A stretch of 64,000 nt of DNA from UBA6522 sp965262365 (GCA_965262365.1 OZ253541.1:248001-312000), one strand, 5' to 3'; positions 41,246 through 50,876 are shown, numbered from the stretch's first letter. A program made the numbers and translations. The notes: generated by a model not told the origin, from the letters alone.

Positions 41246-41595
41246 TGGTGTCGTTGGGTGGCACTCGGATCGTGGTGGCGACGCAGCCGGTGGACTTTCG
41301 CAAGGGCCATGACGGATTGGCCGCGGCGGTGCACAACGAGCTGGGCCTGGACCCATATTCGGGGGTCGCCTATGTCTTCCGAGCCAAGCGAGCCGACAGG
41401 ATCAAAGTGCTCTGGTGGGACGGCACCGGTCTGGTGCTGGCGTATAAGCGGTTGGAGCAGGGCCGGTTCGCGTGGCCGACGGTCCACAACGGGGTGATGA
41501 GGCTCACCCGGGCGCAGTTCGAGGCGCTGTTCGAGGGTCTGGACTGGCGCCGGACGTGGAGCCCGCGCGTGCGCCGCCCGCGCGTGGCGGCGTGA
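41242..41595 (+). CDS. tnpB: IS66 Orf2-like protein TnpB
   Basis: 117 residues. GGTRIVVATQPVDFRKGHDGLAAAVHNELGLDPYSGVAYVFRAKRADRIKVLWWDGTGLVLAYKRLEQGRFAWP is the near-invariant IS66 Orf2 signature. It is required for IS66 transposition in studied members, with unknown mechanism. It is not related to the RNA-guided TnpB at 30920. Confidence 0.95.
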   Translation: MMVSLGGTRIVVATQPVDFRKGHDGLAAAVHNELGLDPYSGVAYVFRAKRADRIKVLWWDGTGLVLAYKRLEQGRFAWPTVHNGVMRLTRAQFEALFEGLDWRRTWSPRVRRPRVAA

Positions 41596-41686
41596 CTGCC
41601 CAAGGGGTTGTTCAACCCTGATGACCGGCTCGTTTTTCGGGCCGGTTTTCGTTTATAACTTCCTGATTATATGGTAGTATTCACTC

Positions 41687-43282
41687 ATGCAGAGCCGTCC
41701 AGAACCGGTCGATCTCACCGCGTTGCCGCCCGCCCACCGGGCGCTGTTCCAACGCCAGAAAACCGCCTTTCAGGCGCAGCAAACGGCCAACGACGAGCTT
41801 CGCGCGAGGGTGGATTTGCTCACCGATACCAACCGCCGCCTGGAACACCTCATCGACGAACTGCGCCGGGCGATCTACGACAAGAAGTCCGAGAAGCGCC
41901 CGCTGGACGATCGCCAACTGGCGTTCGAGGATCTGGAAGGCGCGGTGGCCGAGGCCGAGGAAGCCGCGGCTGCGCCGGGCACCTCAACAACCCCGTCCTC
42001 CGCCAAGCGCCGGGCACCTCGACGCAACCTCGGGCATCTGCCCAGGGGCCTGGAACGCATCGAACAGGTCATCGAGCCCGACAGCACGCAGTGTCCCTGC
42101 GGGTGCGGGGACATGATCCGCATCGGCGAGGACCGCACCGAGCGGCTGGACATCGTGCCGGCGCAGCTTCGGGTCATCGTCACGGTGCGCCCGAAGTACG
42201 CCTGCCGCACCTGCGAGGCCGGCGTGATCCAGGCGCCGGCGCCGGCGCACCTCATCACCGGCGGCTTGCCGACCGAGGGGGCGCTGGCGCAGGTGCTGAT
42301 CGCCAAGTACGGCGATCACTTACCTTTGTATCGCCAATCGCAGATCTACGCCCGCTCGGGCGTGGAGTTGCACCGCTCCACGCTCGCCGGCTGGGTGGGC
42401 AAGGCGTCGTTTCATCTGACTCCGGTGGTGGATCGGCTGGCCTGGCATCTGAAGCAGTCGGGGCAGTTGTTCATGGATGAGACGCGCGCGCCGGTGCTGG
42501 ACCCGGGGCGGGGCAAGACCAAGACGGGGTATCTGTGGGCGCTGGCCCGCGACGAGCGCCCCTGGGCCGGTCCGGACCCGCCCGGCGTGGTGTTCTTCTA
42601 TGCGCCCGGTCGCGGCGGGGTTCATGCCACGCGTTTCCTTGAGGGTTTTACCGGCATCCTGCAGGTGGACGGCTACGCCGGCTACAACGCGGTGGCCGCG
42701 CCCGGCAAGGGGGTGACCCGGGCGAACTGTTGGGTGCACGCCAGGCGCAAGCTGTGCGAGATCCACGACAGCCACCGCTCGGAGGTCGCCGCGGAGGGCT
42801 TGCGCCGCATCGCGGCGATGTACGCCATCGAGAAGCAGATCCGGGGCGAACCCGCCGAGGTGCGCCTGGCCGTTCGCAAGGCGCGCACCGCGCCGCGGGT
42901 CAAGGAGTTCGGGGCGTGGCTGAAGCGGCAACGCGCCCGCGTCTCGGCGAAGTCGCGCCTGGGCGAGAAGCTGGCCTACATCGGCAATCACTGGGAAGGA
43001 CTTCAGGTGTTCCTCACCGACGGCCGCGTGGAGATGGATTCCAACGTGGTCGAGAACACGATCCGCCCGCTGGCGCTGAACCGCAAGAACGCGTTGTTCG
43101 CCGGCCACGATGAGGGTGCGGCGGCCTGGGCCCGCATCGCTAGTCTGATCGAAACGGCGAAAATGAACGGGGTCAACCCGCATGCCTATCTCAAGGCGAC
43201 GCTCGAAGCCATCGCCAATGGCCATCCGGCCTCCGAGATCGATCAGCTGCTGCCCTGGGTCTTTACGCCAATCTCACGCTGA
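41687..43282 (+). CDS. tnpC: IS66 family transposase TnpC
   Basis: 531 residues, the normal length. The N-terminal coiled coil and IS66 leucine-zipper segment is followed by CPCGCGDMIRIGEDRTERLDIVPAQLRVI and the Zn-like CRTCEAGV. The DDE residues are D264 in FMDETRAPV, D328 in QVDGYAGYN and E456 in SNVVENTIRPLALNRKN. The end is SEIDQLLPWVF. It lies 91 bp after tnpB. It is about 280 residues shorter than the IS66-type transposase at 6608-9046, which belongs to a different branch. Confidence 0.95.
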   Translation: MQSRPEPVDLTALPPAHRALFQRQKTAFQAQQTANDELRARVDLLTDTNRRLEHLIDELRRAIYDKKSEKRPLDDRQLAFEDLEGAVAEAEEAAAAPGTSTTPSSAKRRAPRRNLGHLPRGLERIEQVIEPDSTQCPCGCGDMIRIGEDRTERLDIVPAQLRVIVTVRPKYACRTCEAGVIQAPAPAHLITGGLPTEGALAQVLIAKYGDHLPLYRQSQIYARSGVELHRSTLAGWVGKASFHLTPVVDRLAWHLKQSGQLFMDETRAPVLDPGRGKTKTGYLWALARDERPWAGPDPPGVVFFYAPGRGGVHATRFLEGFTGILQVDGYAGYNAVAAPGKGVTRANCWVHARRKLCEIHDSHRSEVAAEGLRRIAAMYAIEKQIRGEPAEVRLAVRKARTAPRVKEFGAWLKRQRARVSAKSRLGEKLAYIGNHWEGLQVFLTDGRVEMDSNVVENTIRPLALNRKNALFAGHDEGAAAWARIASLIETAKMNGVNPHAYLKATLEAIANGHPASEIDQLLPWVFTPISR

Positions 43283-43311
43283 AAGCCAGATGGTGTAGGG
43301 GCACCGCTTAC

Positions 43312-43319
43312 GGATCTTC
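43312..43319. repeat. 8-bp target duplication, right copy
   Basis: ggatcttc directly right of the IS66 element, matching 40748-40755. Confidence 0.9.
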
Positions 43320-43687
43320 GTTCCTCGTCCGTAGTACACATCGGCCGGCGTCAGGTTGTCCAGACTCTCGTGGTAGCGATCATGGTTGTAATACTCCACG
43401 AAGCGACCGATAGCCGATTCCAGTTGGCCCGGCAGGTAATGGTTTTCAAGCAGGATCTCGTTCTTCAGCGATCGGTGCCAGCGCTCGATCTTGCCCTGGG
43501 TCATCGGGTGATACGGCTTGCCGCGTGTGTGTGGTATGGCTCGCGCCTTCAGCCACGTCGCGAGCTCCGCAGACACGTACGAGGGGCCGTTGTCGCTTAA
43601 CAGCCGCGGCCGATGCATGAGCGTCGCGCGGTCCAGTCCCGCCACCGCCAGGGCCTGTTCCACGCCCGCCGCGGCCGAGTACCTCAT
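43312..43687 (-). pseudogene. IS3 transposase orfB, catalytic fragment
   Basis: The frame contains the rve integrase core end: RPRLLSDNGPSYVSAELATWLKA (second Asp), HTRGKPYHPMTQGKIERWHRSLKNEILLENHY (catalytic Glu), then YYNHDRYHESLDNLTPADVYYGRG. The first catalytic Asp and the upstream HTH_21 region are absent. At its 3' end the frame runs into the IS66 terminus, adding a foreign tail before a stop at 43274. Confidence 0.85.
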
Positions 43688-43694
43688 ATGCCGA

Positions 43695-43813
43695 CGTCCC
43701 CATCGCCGAGCACGTTTTTTTCAGCAGCCGGTTCTCAAGCATCATCTCGGCCAGTAGCTCCTTTAACCGTCTTCTCAGCACTGCCGTTGGATGGTTTTTT
43801 CTTTGCTCTCATC
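43695..43813 (-). pseudogene. IS3 orfA/orfB junction fragment
   Basis: LRRRLKELLAEMMLENRLLKKTCSAMG is the leucine-zipper end of IS3 OrfA and the start of OrfB. It lies in a different frame from the catalytic fragment and is preceded by an ATG at 43813 in yet another frame. The HTH part of OrfA is missing. Confidence 0.6.
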
Positions 43814-44051
43814 GTTCTCTCCTCGTCGATAACGATGAGCCGGAACTATCTTTTATTCAAATGTCCCTTTGTGTCCAACTAGTGCTGACGCCGAACAGGC
43901 GTGAGCTACTACACGGATGAAGTGCTTCAAGTCACCCCATCAGGACTAAGGTAGTTAGCCTTGCTATTTGGCAGGGGGTTGGTCCTACCCCCTTAACCGC
44001 TCGCTTCGCTCGCACGATCTAACCTTATTCGTTATCTTCGTTCAGTGCCAC

Positions 44052-45539
44052 TCAGTTCTGCGCCGGGCAATACTGTTTGATAAAGTCTTTGTGATCAGGC
44101 AGCTTGGCAAGATTATGATTTACAAAAGCACTCAACTTTTCAAGCTCTAGCTTTAATGCCTCCGGTGGCAACATACGACCTGCACCGTGACGATGTTTCG
44201 GGATCAAACCCTGCCCAATCATCACCTGAACCCAAGAGTTCGTGCGAAACAAATTTACCAAATCCGGCCACACATGGCCGTTTTCCTGAAAGAGCTCCAT
44301 GCGGTGAGCGAGGCTGTCCGGGATATCCATGGTACGATAATAATTCCAGAATTCACTGTCATCCCGTTGCGTCTGCTTGTAGTGCAGGATGATAAAATCG
44401 CGCACTGCCTCCCATTCAATCCGGGTTTCACGATTATAGTGCTCGGCCAGCGGCGCCATTGCGCCTGAAAACGGGAAGAGCTTCATCAGGCGTATCAGCG
44501 AAGTGGTAATCAAGTGTATGCTGGTCGATTCAAGTGGCTCGAGAAAGCCGCTCGATAAGCCTATGGCAACACAGTTTTTGTGCCACGCATTTGTTCGGAG
44601 ACCGGTTTTGAATCTCAGGAGGCGGGGCTCAGTGATGGTCTTTCCAGTGATATTGCCGAGCAAAGTTGCACAGGCATCGTCGTCGGAACAAAACCGGCTG
44701 CTGTAAACAAGGCCATTGCCGGTACGGCTTTGCAGGGGGACACGCCACTGCCACCCGGAGGAATGTGCAATGGCGCGTGTATAGGGGGGAGGCGGCTCGG
44801 TACTTCTCGTCTGCATTGCCAGAGCGCGGTCGGCGGCCAGCCAATGGCTCCAGTCCTCGTATCCGACATCCAATGCACCGCCGAGCAGCAGGCCTCTGAA
44901 GCCGGTGCAATCAATAAAGAAATCACCGGCGACCTGTCTGTCTTGCTCTAACTCCAGCGATTGGATATTTTCCGTCACCGGATCAACGGTAATTTCGCTA
45001 ATCTTGCCTTCGACTCGCCGGACGCCGAGTGATTCGCTTTTTTGCCGCAGAAATCCGGCGTAGGCCGTTGCGTCCAGGTGATAGGCGTACGCCAGTGGCG
45101 TCTCACCTACTTTTACCGCGAATTTGCCGGCGTTCGCCGCCTTCAATTCGAGGCAATAGTCCTCCAGGCTGCCGCCAAAACCATTGGCATGCGCTTCCAT
45201 CCAGTACTGGTGGAATCCCGCCATCCAGGTACTTTGCCCGGCAACACCGAACGTGTGAATGTAGCTTTCGCCCGGCGCGCCCCAGTTGTCAAAGAAAATG
45301 CCGAGCTTGAAGGTTGCCTGGGTTGCGCGCATAAACTCACGCTCGTCGACTTCAAAAATATGGTGAAATCTGCGCATGGTGGGAACGGTCGCCTCGCCCA
45401 CACCCACGGTTCCGATCTGGTCGGATTCGACCAGGGTGATTTCGAGCAAGTTACCCAGCCGCTTGACCAGGCTGTAAGCTGTCAACCAACCAGCCGTGCC
45501 GCCACCGGCGACGATTACGCGAATTTTCTCCTCCATCAA
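44052..45539 (-). CDS. Flavin-dependent tryptophan halogenase family protein
   Basis: 495 residues. The FAD-binding GGGTAGW is at 12-18, with VGVGEATVPT at about 45-54 and the catalytic Lys at about residue 78 (ATFKLGIFF). The halogenase motif WxWxIP appears as WQWRVP (263-268). LSSGFLEPLESTSIHL contains the conserved Glu. All residues required for FADH2-dependent chlorination or bromination are present. Clustered with TonB receptors, these enzymes are common in marine and freshwater proteobacteria and are not necessarily specific for free tryptophan. It is transcribed away from the TonB receptor at 46196. The flavin reductase must be elsewhere. Confidence 0.92.
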   Translation of the reverse strand: MMEEKIRVIVAGGGTAGWLTAYSLVKRLGNLLEITLVESDQIGTVGVGEATVPTMRRFHHIFEVDEREFMRATQATFKLGIFFDNWGAPGESYIHTFGVAGQSTWMAGFHQYWMEAHANGFGGSLEDYCLELKAANAGKFAVKVGETPLAYAYHLDATAYAGFLRQKSESLGVRRVEGKISEITVDPVTENIQSLELEQDRQVAGDFFIDCTGFRGLLLGGALDVGYEDWSHWLAADRALAMQTRSTEPPPPYTRAIAHSSGWQWRVPLQSRTGNGLVYSSRFCSDDDACATLLGNITGKTITEPRLLRFKTGLRTNAWHKNCVAIGLSSGFLEPLESTSIHLITTSLIRLMKLFPFSGAMAPLAEHYNRETRIEWEAVRDFIILHYKQTQRDDSEFWNYYRTMDIPDSLAHRMELFQENGHVWPDLVNLFRTNSWVQVMIGQGLIPKHRHGAGRMLPPEALKLELEKLSAFVNHNLAKLPDHKDFIKQYCPAQN

Positions 45540-45654
45540 TGGTTCTCCGGAGAGTCAACGATTCAGGTTATGCTGCAACTGCGCGCAGCCTGCTCGCCGT
45601 CAATTCATCCATGTTCGCCAAAGGTCCGATACACTCTTCGGGCAAAATGCGCCG

Positions 45655-46020
45655 TTACGTTTTTGGCGAAACCAAAAATTTAATAGTCGACCAACTCCCA
45701 CCGAGCCTTTTTCTCGGAGTATAGGAAGGATAAGCACCCTTTTCCACATCCGTCGTGATGTCGTTGATCCGCGGGGCATCGCCGCCGGTGCTGGCCGCGC
45801 CGAAGACGACGAGCAGCAGAACGACGCCGAGGGCGTTGCCCACGAGAGCCTGGCGTCGGCCTTCGGGATCGTGGCCGTCGCGGGTCTGGACGAGGCCGAT
45901 TACACTGACGATCAGGGTCGAGAGCCGCCCAGCAGGGTCCCAGCGGCGAAGAGTCATGAATCCGACGAGGGGCGCGAGCAGCCCCAAGTGCGCGCCGAGC
46001 AGACCGATCAGGTTGTGGCA
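45655..46020 (-). pseudogene. DUF1499-like membrane protein, N-terminal fragment
   Basis: The minus strand encodes LIGLLGAHLGLLAPLVGFMTLRRWD, then a membrane segment VVLLLVVFGAAS and RINDITTDVEK, which resembles the start of DUF1499 proteins (two membrane helices followed by INDITTD). The sequence then departs from the family and ends 325 bp short of a normal length. The upstream end is also lost, at a poly-T tract (46030-46040). Function unknown. Confidence 0.45.
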
Positions 46021-46195
46021 GGAAAGGCGCCGCCTATTTTTTTTTCGGTTTTCGGCGGCTCAAGGCTTTCCTGACCAAGGGGAAGTGTGCCACAATCGGC
46101 AACGAGGGACGTATGACCGACCTTGGGACAAGAGTTGTCAACGCTTTCCTGACTCGCGCTGTATGCTAAAGGCCACGAATCCTTAGAGGTAATGA

Positions 46196-49100
46196 ATGAT
46201 GGGCGAAATCAAAACAACCATGAAAAAAACCAAATTGGCTACCGCCGTATCGGCAGCTTTGTCCATCATGGCCGGCCAGGCGAGTGCGCAGCAGGCCGGT
46301 GACGGCCTCGAGGAGATCGTGGTCACCGGTATTCGCGGCAGTTTGACGGCGGCCCTGGATGTCAAGCGTGAGTCTTCAGGCGTGATGGACGCCATTTCCG
46401 CCGAAGATATCGGTAAGTTTCCCGACACCAACCTGGCGGAATCGCTGCAGCGCGTTACCGGGGTGTCCATCAACCGCGTCGAGGGCGAGGGTTCCGAGGT
46501 CACGATTCGCGGCTTCGGTGGCGCTTTCAACATCGTGACCCTGAACGGCCGCCAGATGCCTGCGGCCAACTCCACGCCTGGCTTCTTCGGCCTCAACAAC
46601 AACCGTGGTGGCAGCGGCCAGTCGCGCTCCTTCGACTTCTCGAACCTGGCGTCCGAGGGGGTATCGGGCCTGCAGGTGTACAAATCGGGCCGGGTCGGGG
46701 TGCCGTCCGGCGGTCTTGGCGGCACGATCAATATCCAAACCATCCAGCCCCTGGAATCGGGTAACCAGTTTTCCATCGGCGCCAAGGCCCTCCAGGACTC
46801 CGGCAGCGGTGGCGTGACGCCGGAGATAAGCGGTCTGGGCAGCTGGACGAACGATGCGGGCACCTTCGGCGTGTCCGCCTTCGGTTCCGTCCAGGAGCGC
46901 GAATACACCAATCGCACGGCGATTACCGGCGGCTCGGGCGGGCTCCAATGGAGGTTTCCCTTCAATCAGAACATCAGCGCCTACCAGAACGCCACCGTGA
47001 TCAACCCACCCGGCCCCGATCAACTGACCGGCTTCCCGAATTCTGCGACCTACGCGTACAGCGAGGGCACGCGCGAGCGCACCAACGGCATGGTGACCCT
47101 GCAGTGGGCGCCCACGGACCGCATGACCATTACCGGGGATGGGATGATCGCGTTGAATGATCAGAGTTCATGGAATATTGGCGATCTACCCTTCTGGGTC
47201 CGCCAGTTCGATTTTGTCGCCTTCGATGACCACCCTGCCGTCAGCCTCCCGGACTGGTTGTCCGAGCCGCTCGCGTCCGGCGCCGGCAGCGACTTCAGCC
47301 AGTCGGGCAAGGAGCTCCCTTTCCGGAATGGCTTGTTCGCGTTGCGAGACGAGTTGTCTTCGTTCGGCCTCAATTTAGACTATCAGATCAATGACTCGTT
47401 GACGTTAAACGTCGACGTGTCCAATGGCAGGACGGCTGCCGGCGGCAATCACCCGAGTGGCTCTATCTATGAAGCAGTCTCCCTCGGCGGTCAGGCTGTC
47501 GCTGCCCACATCGTGGACTACCGCAGTGAGATACCCAACGTCATCCAGGCCATCGCGGACGGCTCGGGCCCCACCAGCGCCATGGTCGGCGATAGGCTGG
47601 TTACCTTCCCCGGCGGCAATGCAAATGGCATCTTTGAAAAGTCGGACCTCGGCGCCCAGTGGATCCTGCAACAATTTGGTGAACAGGAAACCACCATCGA
47701 CCAGGCCCAGGTGAAACTTGAGCTTGACAACGGCGGCCCGGTCAGGGCTAATTTCGGCGCGGGCTTTGTCGACCACGAAATGCACAGGACCATCGAGAAT
47801 TACCGGGACGCAATCGGTGACTGGAACACTTTCTACATTGGCGATGTCGTGACGCTGATGGGAGAAGATGCTATCGAAACCGTATGCATCAGCTGCCAGT
47901 TTGACGACCACGACAATCTGATCCTGTCGACGGACGAACTGGTCTCGGATTTCACCGCCGCCGGCGGAACCGTAGCCCCGGGCGCCAGTCTGCGGCTCGT
48001 GGGCCAGGAAGCGTTCTTTGTCGACCCGTTAGCGTTAGCGGAGGCCTATGACGGCTTCGTCGAAGTCCGCGGGAGAAGATTCGACAAAGACAACCGAGGC
48101 TTCAGAAACAGATCGGATAACCTCATCAGCGAAAGCGTCGTGTCGCTTTACGGCGAGGGGATCCTGGATGGCGAAGTCGCCGGCAGGCCGATGCAGGTCG
48201 TGGCCGGGCTGCGCTGGGAGCAGACGGACGTCGATTCCATAGCGGTGCAGTCGATCCCCCTGCGCAAAGACTGGACATCGGACAACGACCACGCCACGGT
48301 ATTCAGCCCGGAACCAGAGGGGGTGGTGCAGACGTTCAGCTATAGCAACTTGCTGCCGAGCCTCGACTTCTCGGTGGATGCCACCGATAACCTGAAAGCG
48401 CGCGCCTCGTTCAGCAAGACCATCGCGCGCGCGCCGTATAACAGCATGTTCGTCGATACCAATGCCGGTAGTCCGGGCGGTGTGACGTACCTGGGTGCCG
48501 TCGCCACCGGTAGCAGGGGTAACGCGCAACTGTTGCCGCTGGAGTCCGACAACTTCGACCTGTCGCTGGAGTACTACTACGGCGAGGGCAGTGCCGTTAC
48601 GGTCGCCTTCTTCGACAAGTCGATAAAGAACTTTGTCGGCAACGAGCAGGTAACGACAAACCTGTTCGGCCTGCGCAATGTCACCAGCGGGCGTCCGGGC
48701 ACGCGCTCGGGCCAAGCCGTCGCGGAATTGGAGGCACGTGGTTACGGCAGGACCGAGACGAACCTCTTCACCATGACCGCCATCCTCGATAATCCGCAGG
48801 ATTTCCCAGGGGGTGCCGATGAATACATCGACCCCACTGAGCCGGGGGGTGCCGACCTGTCATCTTCCGTCGCCAGCCTGTATGATATCCAACCCAATTC
48901 AGACGATCCATTGTTGGACTTTGTCGTCCAGCAGCCCACGAACCAGGCGAGCGCCAATATCAACGGCCTGGAATTGAACTGGGTGCACTTCTTCACCGGA
49001 AACCTCAACGGCTTCGGCTTCCAGGCCAACGCGACCCTTGTCGACGGAGATATCGGCTACGATGTGTTTGCCAACCCGAACGATGAGGAACAGTTTGCCC

Positions 49101-49423
49101 TGACGGGCTTGTCGGACTCGTGGAATCTCGGAGCCTTCTACGAGAACGAACGGTTCAGTGTGCGTTTGCACTACAACAACCGCGGTAGATTTCTGGCCAA
49201 CACTAACGTCGGCCAACGCGTTCCGCGGTTTGTTGACGCGTTCTCGCAGATTGACTTCAGTGCCAGCTATGCTGCCATGGAAAATCTGACCATTGTCCTG
49301 GAGGGCATCAACCTGACGGACGAACCGATCATCTTCCGCGGCCGCACGCATAAACAAGTACAGTCCTACCAGGAAGGCGACAGGCGTCTGTACCTGGGTG
49401 CGCGGTACCGCTTCGCGAGGTAG
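46196..49423 (+). CDS. TonB-dependent outer-membrane receptor
   Basis: 1075 residues from ATG 46196 (ATG 46220, MKKTKLATAV, is the more usual start for the signal peptide ending ASAQQ). GLEEIVVTGIRGSL is the TonB-box region. The plug domain has DAISAEDIGKFPDTNLAESLQRVTGVSINR and VTIRGFGGAFNIVTLNGRQMP. A 22-strand barrel ends with ...LYLGARYRFAR and a terminal aromatic. This is the Caulobacter-type carbohydrate TonB receptor branch. It probably imports an oligosaccharide. It pairs with the halogenase gene and ends at a strong terminator (49453). Confidence 0.93.
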   Translation: MMGEIKTTMKKTKLATAVSAALSIMAGQASAQQAGDGLEEIVVTGIRGSLTAALDVKRESSGVMDAISAEDIGKFPDTNLAESLQRVTGVSINRVEGEGSEVTIRGFGGAFNIVTLNGRQMPAANSTPGFFGLNNNRGGSGQSRSFDFSNLASEGVSGLQVYKSGRVGVPSGGLGGTINIQTIQPLESGNQFSIGAKALQDSGSGGVTPEISGLGSWTNDAGTFGVSAFGSVQEREYTNRTAITGGSGGLQWRFPFNQNISAYQNATVINPPGPDQLTGFPNSATYAYSEGTRERTNGMVTLQWAPTDRMTITGDGMIALNDQSSWNIGDLPFWVRQFDFVAFDDHPAVSLPDWLSEPLASGAGSDFSQSGKELPFRNGLFALRDELSSFGLNLDYQINDSLTLNVDVSNGRTAAGGNHPSGSIYEAVSLGGQAVAAHIVDYRSEIPNVIQAIADGSGPTSAMVGDRLVTFPGGNANGIFEKSDLGAQWILQQFGEQETTIDQAQVKLELDNGGPVRANFGAGFVDHEMHRTIENYRDAIGDWNTFYIGDVVTLMGEDAIETVCISCQFDDHDNLILSTDELVSDFTAAGGTVAPGASLRLVGQEAFFVDPLALAEAYDGFVEVRGRRFDKDNRGFRNRSDNLISESVVSLYGEGILDGEVAGRPMQVVAGLRWEQTDVDSIAVQSIPLRKDWTSDNDHATVFSPEPEGVVQTFSYSNLLPSLDFSVDATDNLKARASFSKTIARAPYNSMFVDTNAGSPGGVTYLGAVATGSRGNAQLLPLESDNFDLSLEYYYGEGSAVTVAFFDKSIKNFVGNEQVTTNLFGLRNVTSGRPGTRSGQAVAELEARGYGRTETNLFTMTAILDNPQDFPGGADEYIDPTEPGGADLSSSVASLYDIQPNSDDPLLDFVVQQPTNQASANINGLELNWVHFFTGNLNGFGFQANATLVDGDIGYDVFANPNDEEQFALTGLSDSWNLGAFYENERFSVRLHYNNRGRFLANTNVGQRVPRFVDAFSQIDFSASYAAMENLTIVLEGINLTDEPIIFRGRTHKQVQSYQEGDRRLYLGARYRFAR

Positions 49424-49452
49424 AAGTCGGCAAGACCGGAAGCAGGGACCTG

Positions 49453-49499
49453 GGTACCCACCGGCATGTCGGTGGGTACCACTTGCTTTTATTTTAATT
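49453..49499 (+). terminator. Rho-independent terminator after the TonB receptor
   Basis: Perfect 11-bp stem ggtacccaccg/cggtgggtacc at 49453-49480 with a 6-base loop, followed by a T-rich tail (ttgcttttattttaatt). It closes the receptor transcript just before the IS256 remnant. Confidence 0.85.
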
Positions 49500-49506
49500 C
49501 AGCCTG

Positions 49507-49755
49507 ATGTTAAAGATCTTTCTCAGGACCTGCTGGCCATTTATGCGACTGCCACGCTTGAGGAAGCGGCATCGGCGCCGGACCCGCTTCGAGGCCGGCT
49601 GGGGTGACAAATATCCTGCGATCGGGCCAAGCTGGAGCGCCGGCTGGGACCGTCTGACCGCGCTGTTCCACTTTCCGCCGGCGATCCGCAAAGTTATTTT
49701 TGCCACCAATGCGATTGAATCGCTGAACTACTCGCTGCGCAAGGTGCTAAAGTGA
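49507..49755 (+). pseudogene. IS256-family transposase fragment
   Basis: WGDKYPAIGPSWSAGWDRLTALFHFPPAIRKVIFATNAIESLNYSLRKVLK is the conserved C-terminal IS256/Mutator segment (FPPEIRKVIYTTNAIESLN, which carries the catalytic Glu). A preceding frame gives DLSQDLLAIYATATLEEA, so there is a frameshift near 49560. The fragment is cut off immediately before the GTG of the next gene, at the left edge of the A+T-rich block. Confidence 0.9.
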
Positions 49756-50876
49756 ATATTGCAATTGTAGGGTTAGGATTCGGAGCGGAGTTCATTCCGA
49801 TTTATCAAAAGCACCCTCATGCGAATATGTATGCAATCTGCCAGCGTTCGGAATCGGATCTCAATAAAGTAGGAGATGCTTTCAACTTCGGTCCAGGTCA
49901 TCGTTATAGCTCGTATAAGAAGCTCCTGGAAGATCCAAAGATTGACGCTGTACATATAAATACCCCCATTCAGCTCCATGCGGAACACACGCTAATGGCT
50001 CTGCGTGCGGGCAAGCATGTGTCATGTACCGTGCCGATGGCAACAAGTGTTGAGGATTGCAAGGAAATTGTAGAGACGGTCGCGGAGACGGGATTAAAAT
50101 ACACAATGGCAGAGACGGTTGTGTACAGCCGCGAATATCTGTTTGTAAAGGAGCTTTACGAAAAAGGGGAATTGGGAAAAATTCAATATTTGCAAGCCAG
50201 CCATCCCCAGGATATGGAAGGCTGGCCCGACTATTGGCAGTATATGAAACCCATGCACTACGCAACTCATGTTGTCAGCCCTGTTCTTGGACTTACCGAC
50301 AAAGAAGCAGAATATGTATCGTGTTTCGGTTCGGGAACAATCAGCGATGACCTTATCGAAAAGTCAGGTTCTCCTTTTGCGGTAGAAACATGCCATATCA
50401 AGTTGAAGAACTCCGATTTGTCCGCTCACATTTATCGTTCGTTGTTTGATACGTCACGTCAATATCGAGAAAGTTTTGATGTTTACGGATCCAAAAAGTC
50501 ATTTGAATGGCCGCTTATAGAAGGGGAGGAGCCGGTTCTTCATACGGCAAAGAAACCCGAACCCGAAATACCGGAACGCATCACGGTACCGGATTATGGA
50601 CATCTGCTACCGGAAGAGATTCGCGAGTTTACATTGGAAGGGGTTTATGACGCAGATGAACATGCTCACTTGTCCTTTATCCAGGGAGCTGGCCACGGGG
50701 GTTCTCACCCGCACTTAGTACATGAGTTTGTCGACTCTATTGTTAACGATCGTGATCCTTACCCCAATGCGGTCCAATCTGCAAACTGGACATGTGTTGG
50801 CTTGCTGGCCCACGAGTCAGCTATGGAAGGTGGAGTCATTAAACGACTACCCGACTTCACATTATCAGCAACTTAG
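49752..50876 (+). CDS. Gfo/Idh/MocA family oxidoreductase
   Basis: 374 residues from a GTG that overlaps the IS256 fragment stop. IVGLGFGAEFIP is the Rossmann start. DAVHINTPIQLHAEHTLMALRAGKHVSCTVPMATSVEDCKEIV is the family signature (with the usual EKP Lys replaced in TVPMA), and YTMAETVVYSREYLFVKELYEKGELGKIQYLQASHPQD follows. These NAD(P)-dependent enzymes oxidise sugars or cyclitols. Some make 3-keto sugars, which fits the DUF1080 neighbours. A few N-terminal residues may have been lost at the junction. Codon use is A+T-rich, unlike genes to the left. Confidence 0.88.
   Translation: MNIAIVGLGFGAEFIPIYQKHPHANMYAICQRSESDLNKVGDAFNFGPGHRYSSYKKLLEDPKIDAVHINTPIQLHAEHTLMALRAGKHVSCTVPMATSVEDCKEIVETVAETGLKYTMAETVVYSREYLFVKELYEKGELGKIQYLQASHPQDMEGWPDYWQYMKPMHYATHVVSPVLGLTDKEAEYVSCFGSGTISDDLIEKSGSPFAVETCHIKLKNSDLSAHIYRSLFDTSRQYRESFDVYGSKKSFEWPLIEGEEPVLHTAKKPEPEIPERITVPDYGHLLPEEIREFTLEGVYDADEHAHLSFIQGAGHGGSHPHLVHEFVDSIVNDRDPYPNAVQSANWTCVGLLAHESAMEGGVIKRLPDFTLSAT

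Larger units (their letters stand above)
40756..43311 (+). mobile_element. Intact IS66-family insertion sequence
   Basis: 2556 bp. The ends gtaagcg at 40756 and its inverse cgcttac at 43305-43311 are the characteristic IS66 termini. Beyond the first 7-10 bases the two ends diverge. It is flanked by a perfect 8-bp duplication and carries the complete set tnpA, tnpB and tnpC on the plus strand, without visible lesions, so it may be mobile. Confidence 0.92.
40621..43876 (-). mobile_element. Degenerate IS3-family element split by an IS66 insertion
   Basis: Terminal repeats ggacacaaaggg at 40621 and its inverse at 43865-43876 match over 12 bases. The interior is minus-strand IS3 orfB interrupted by the IS66 element at 40756-43311. 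Joining across one 8-bp duplication copy restores a continuous orfB C-terminus. The N-terminal part of orfB and most of orfA are deleted, so the element was already defective. Confidence 0.75.

Noticed and set aside
44052..49423. Halogenated natural-product biosynthetic cluster
   Set aside because: Apart from the halogenase there are no NRPS, PKS or other assembly genes. The neighbourhood is a transport and sugar-catabolism one.
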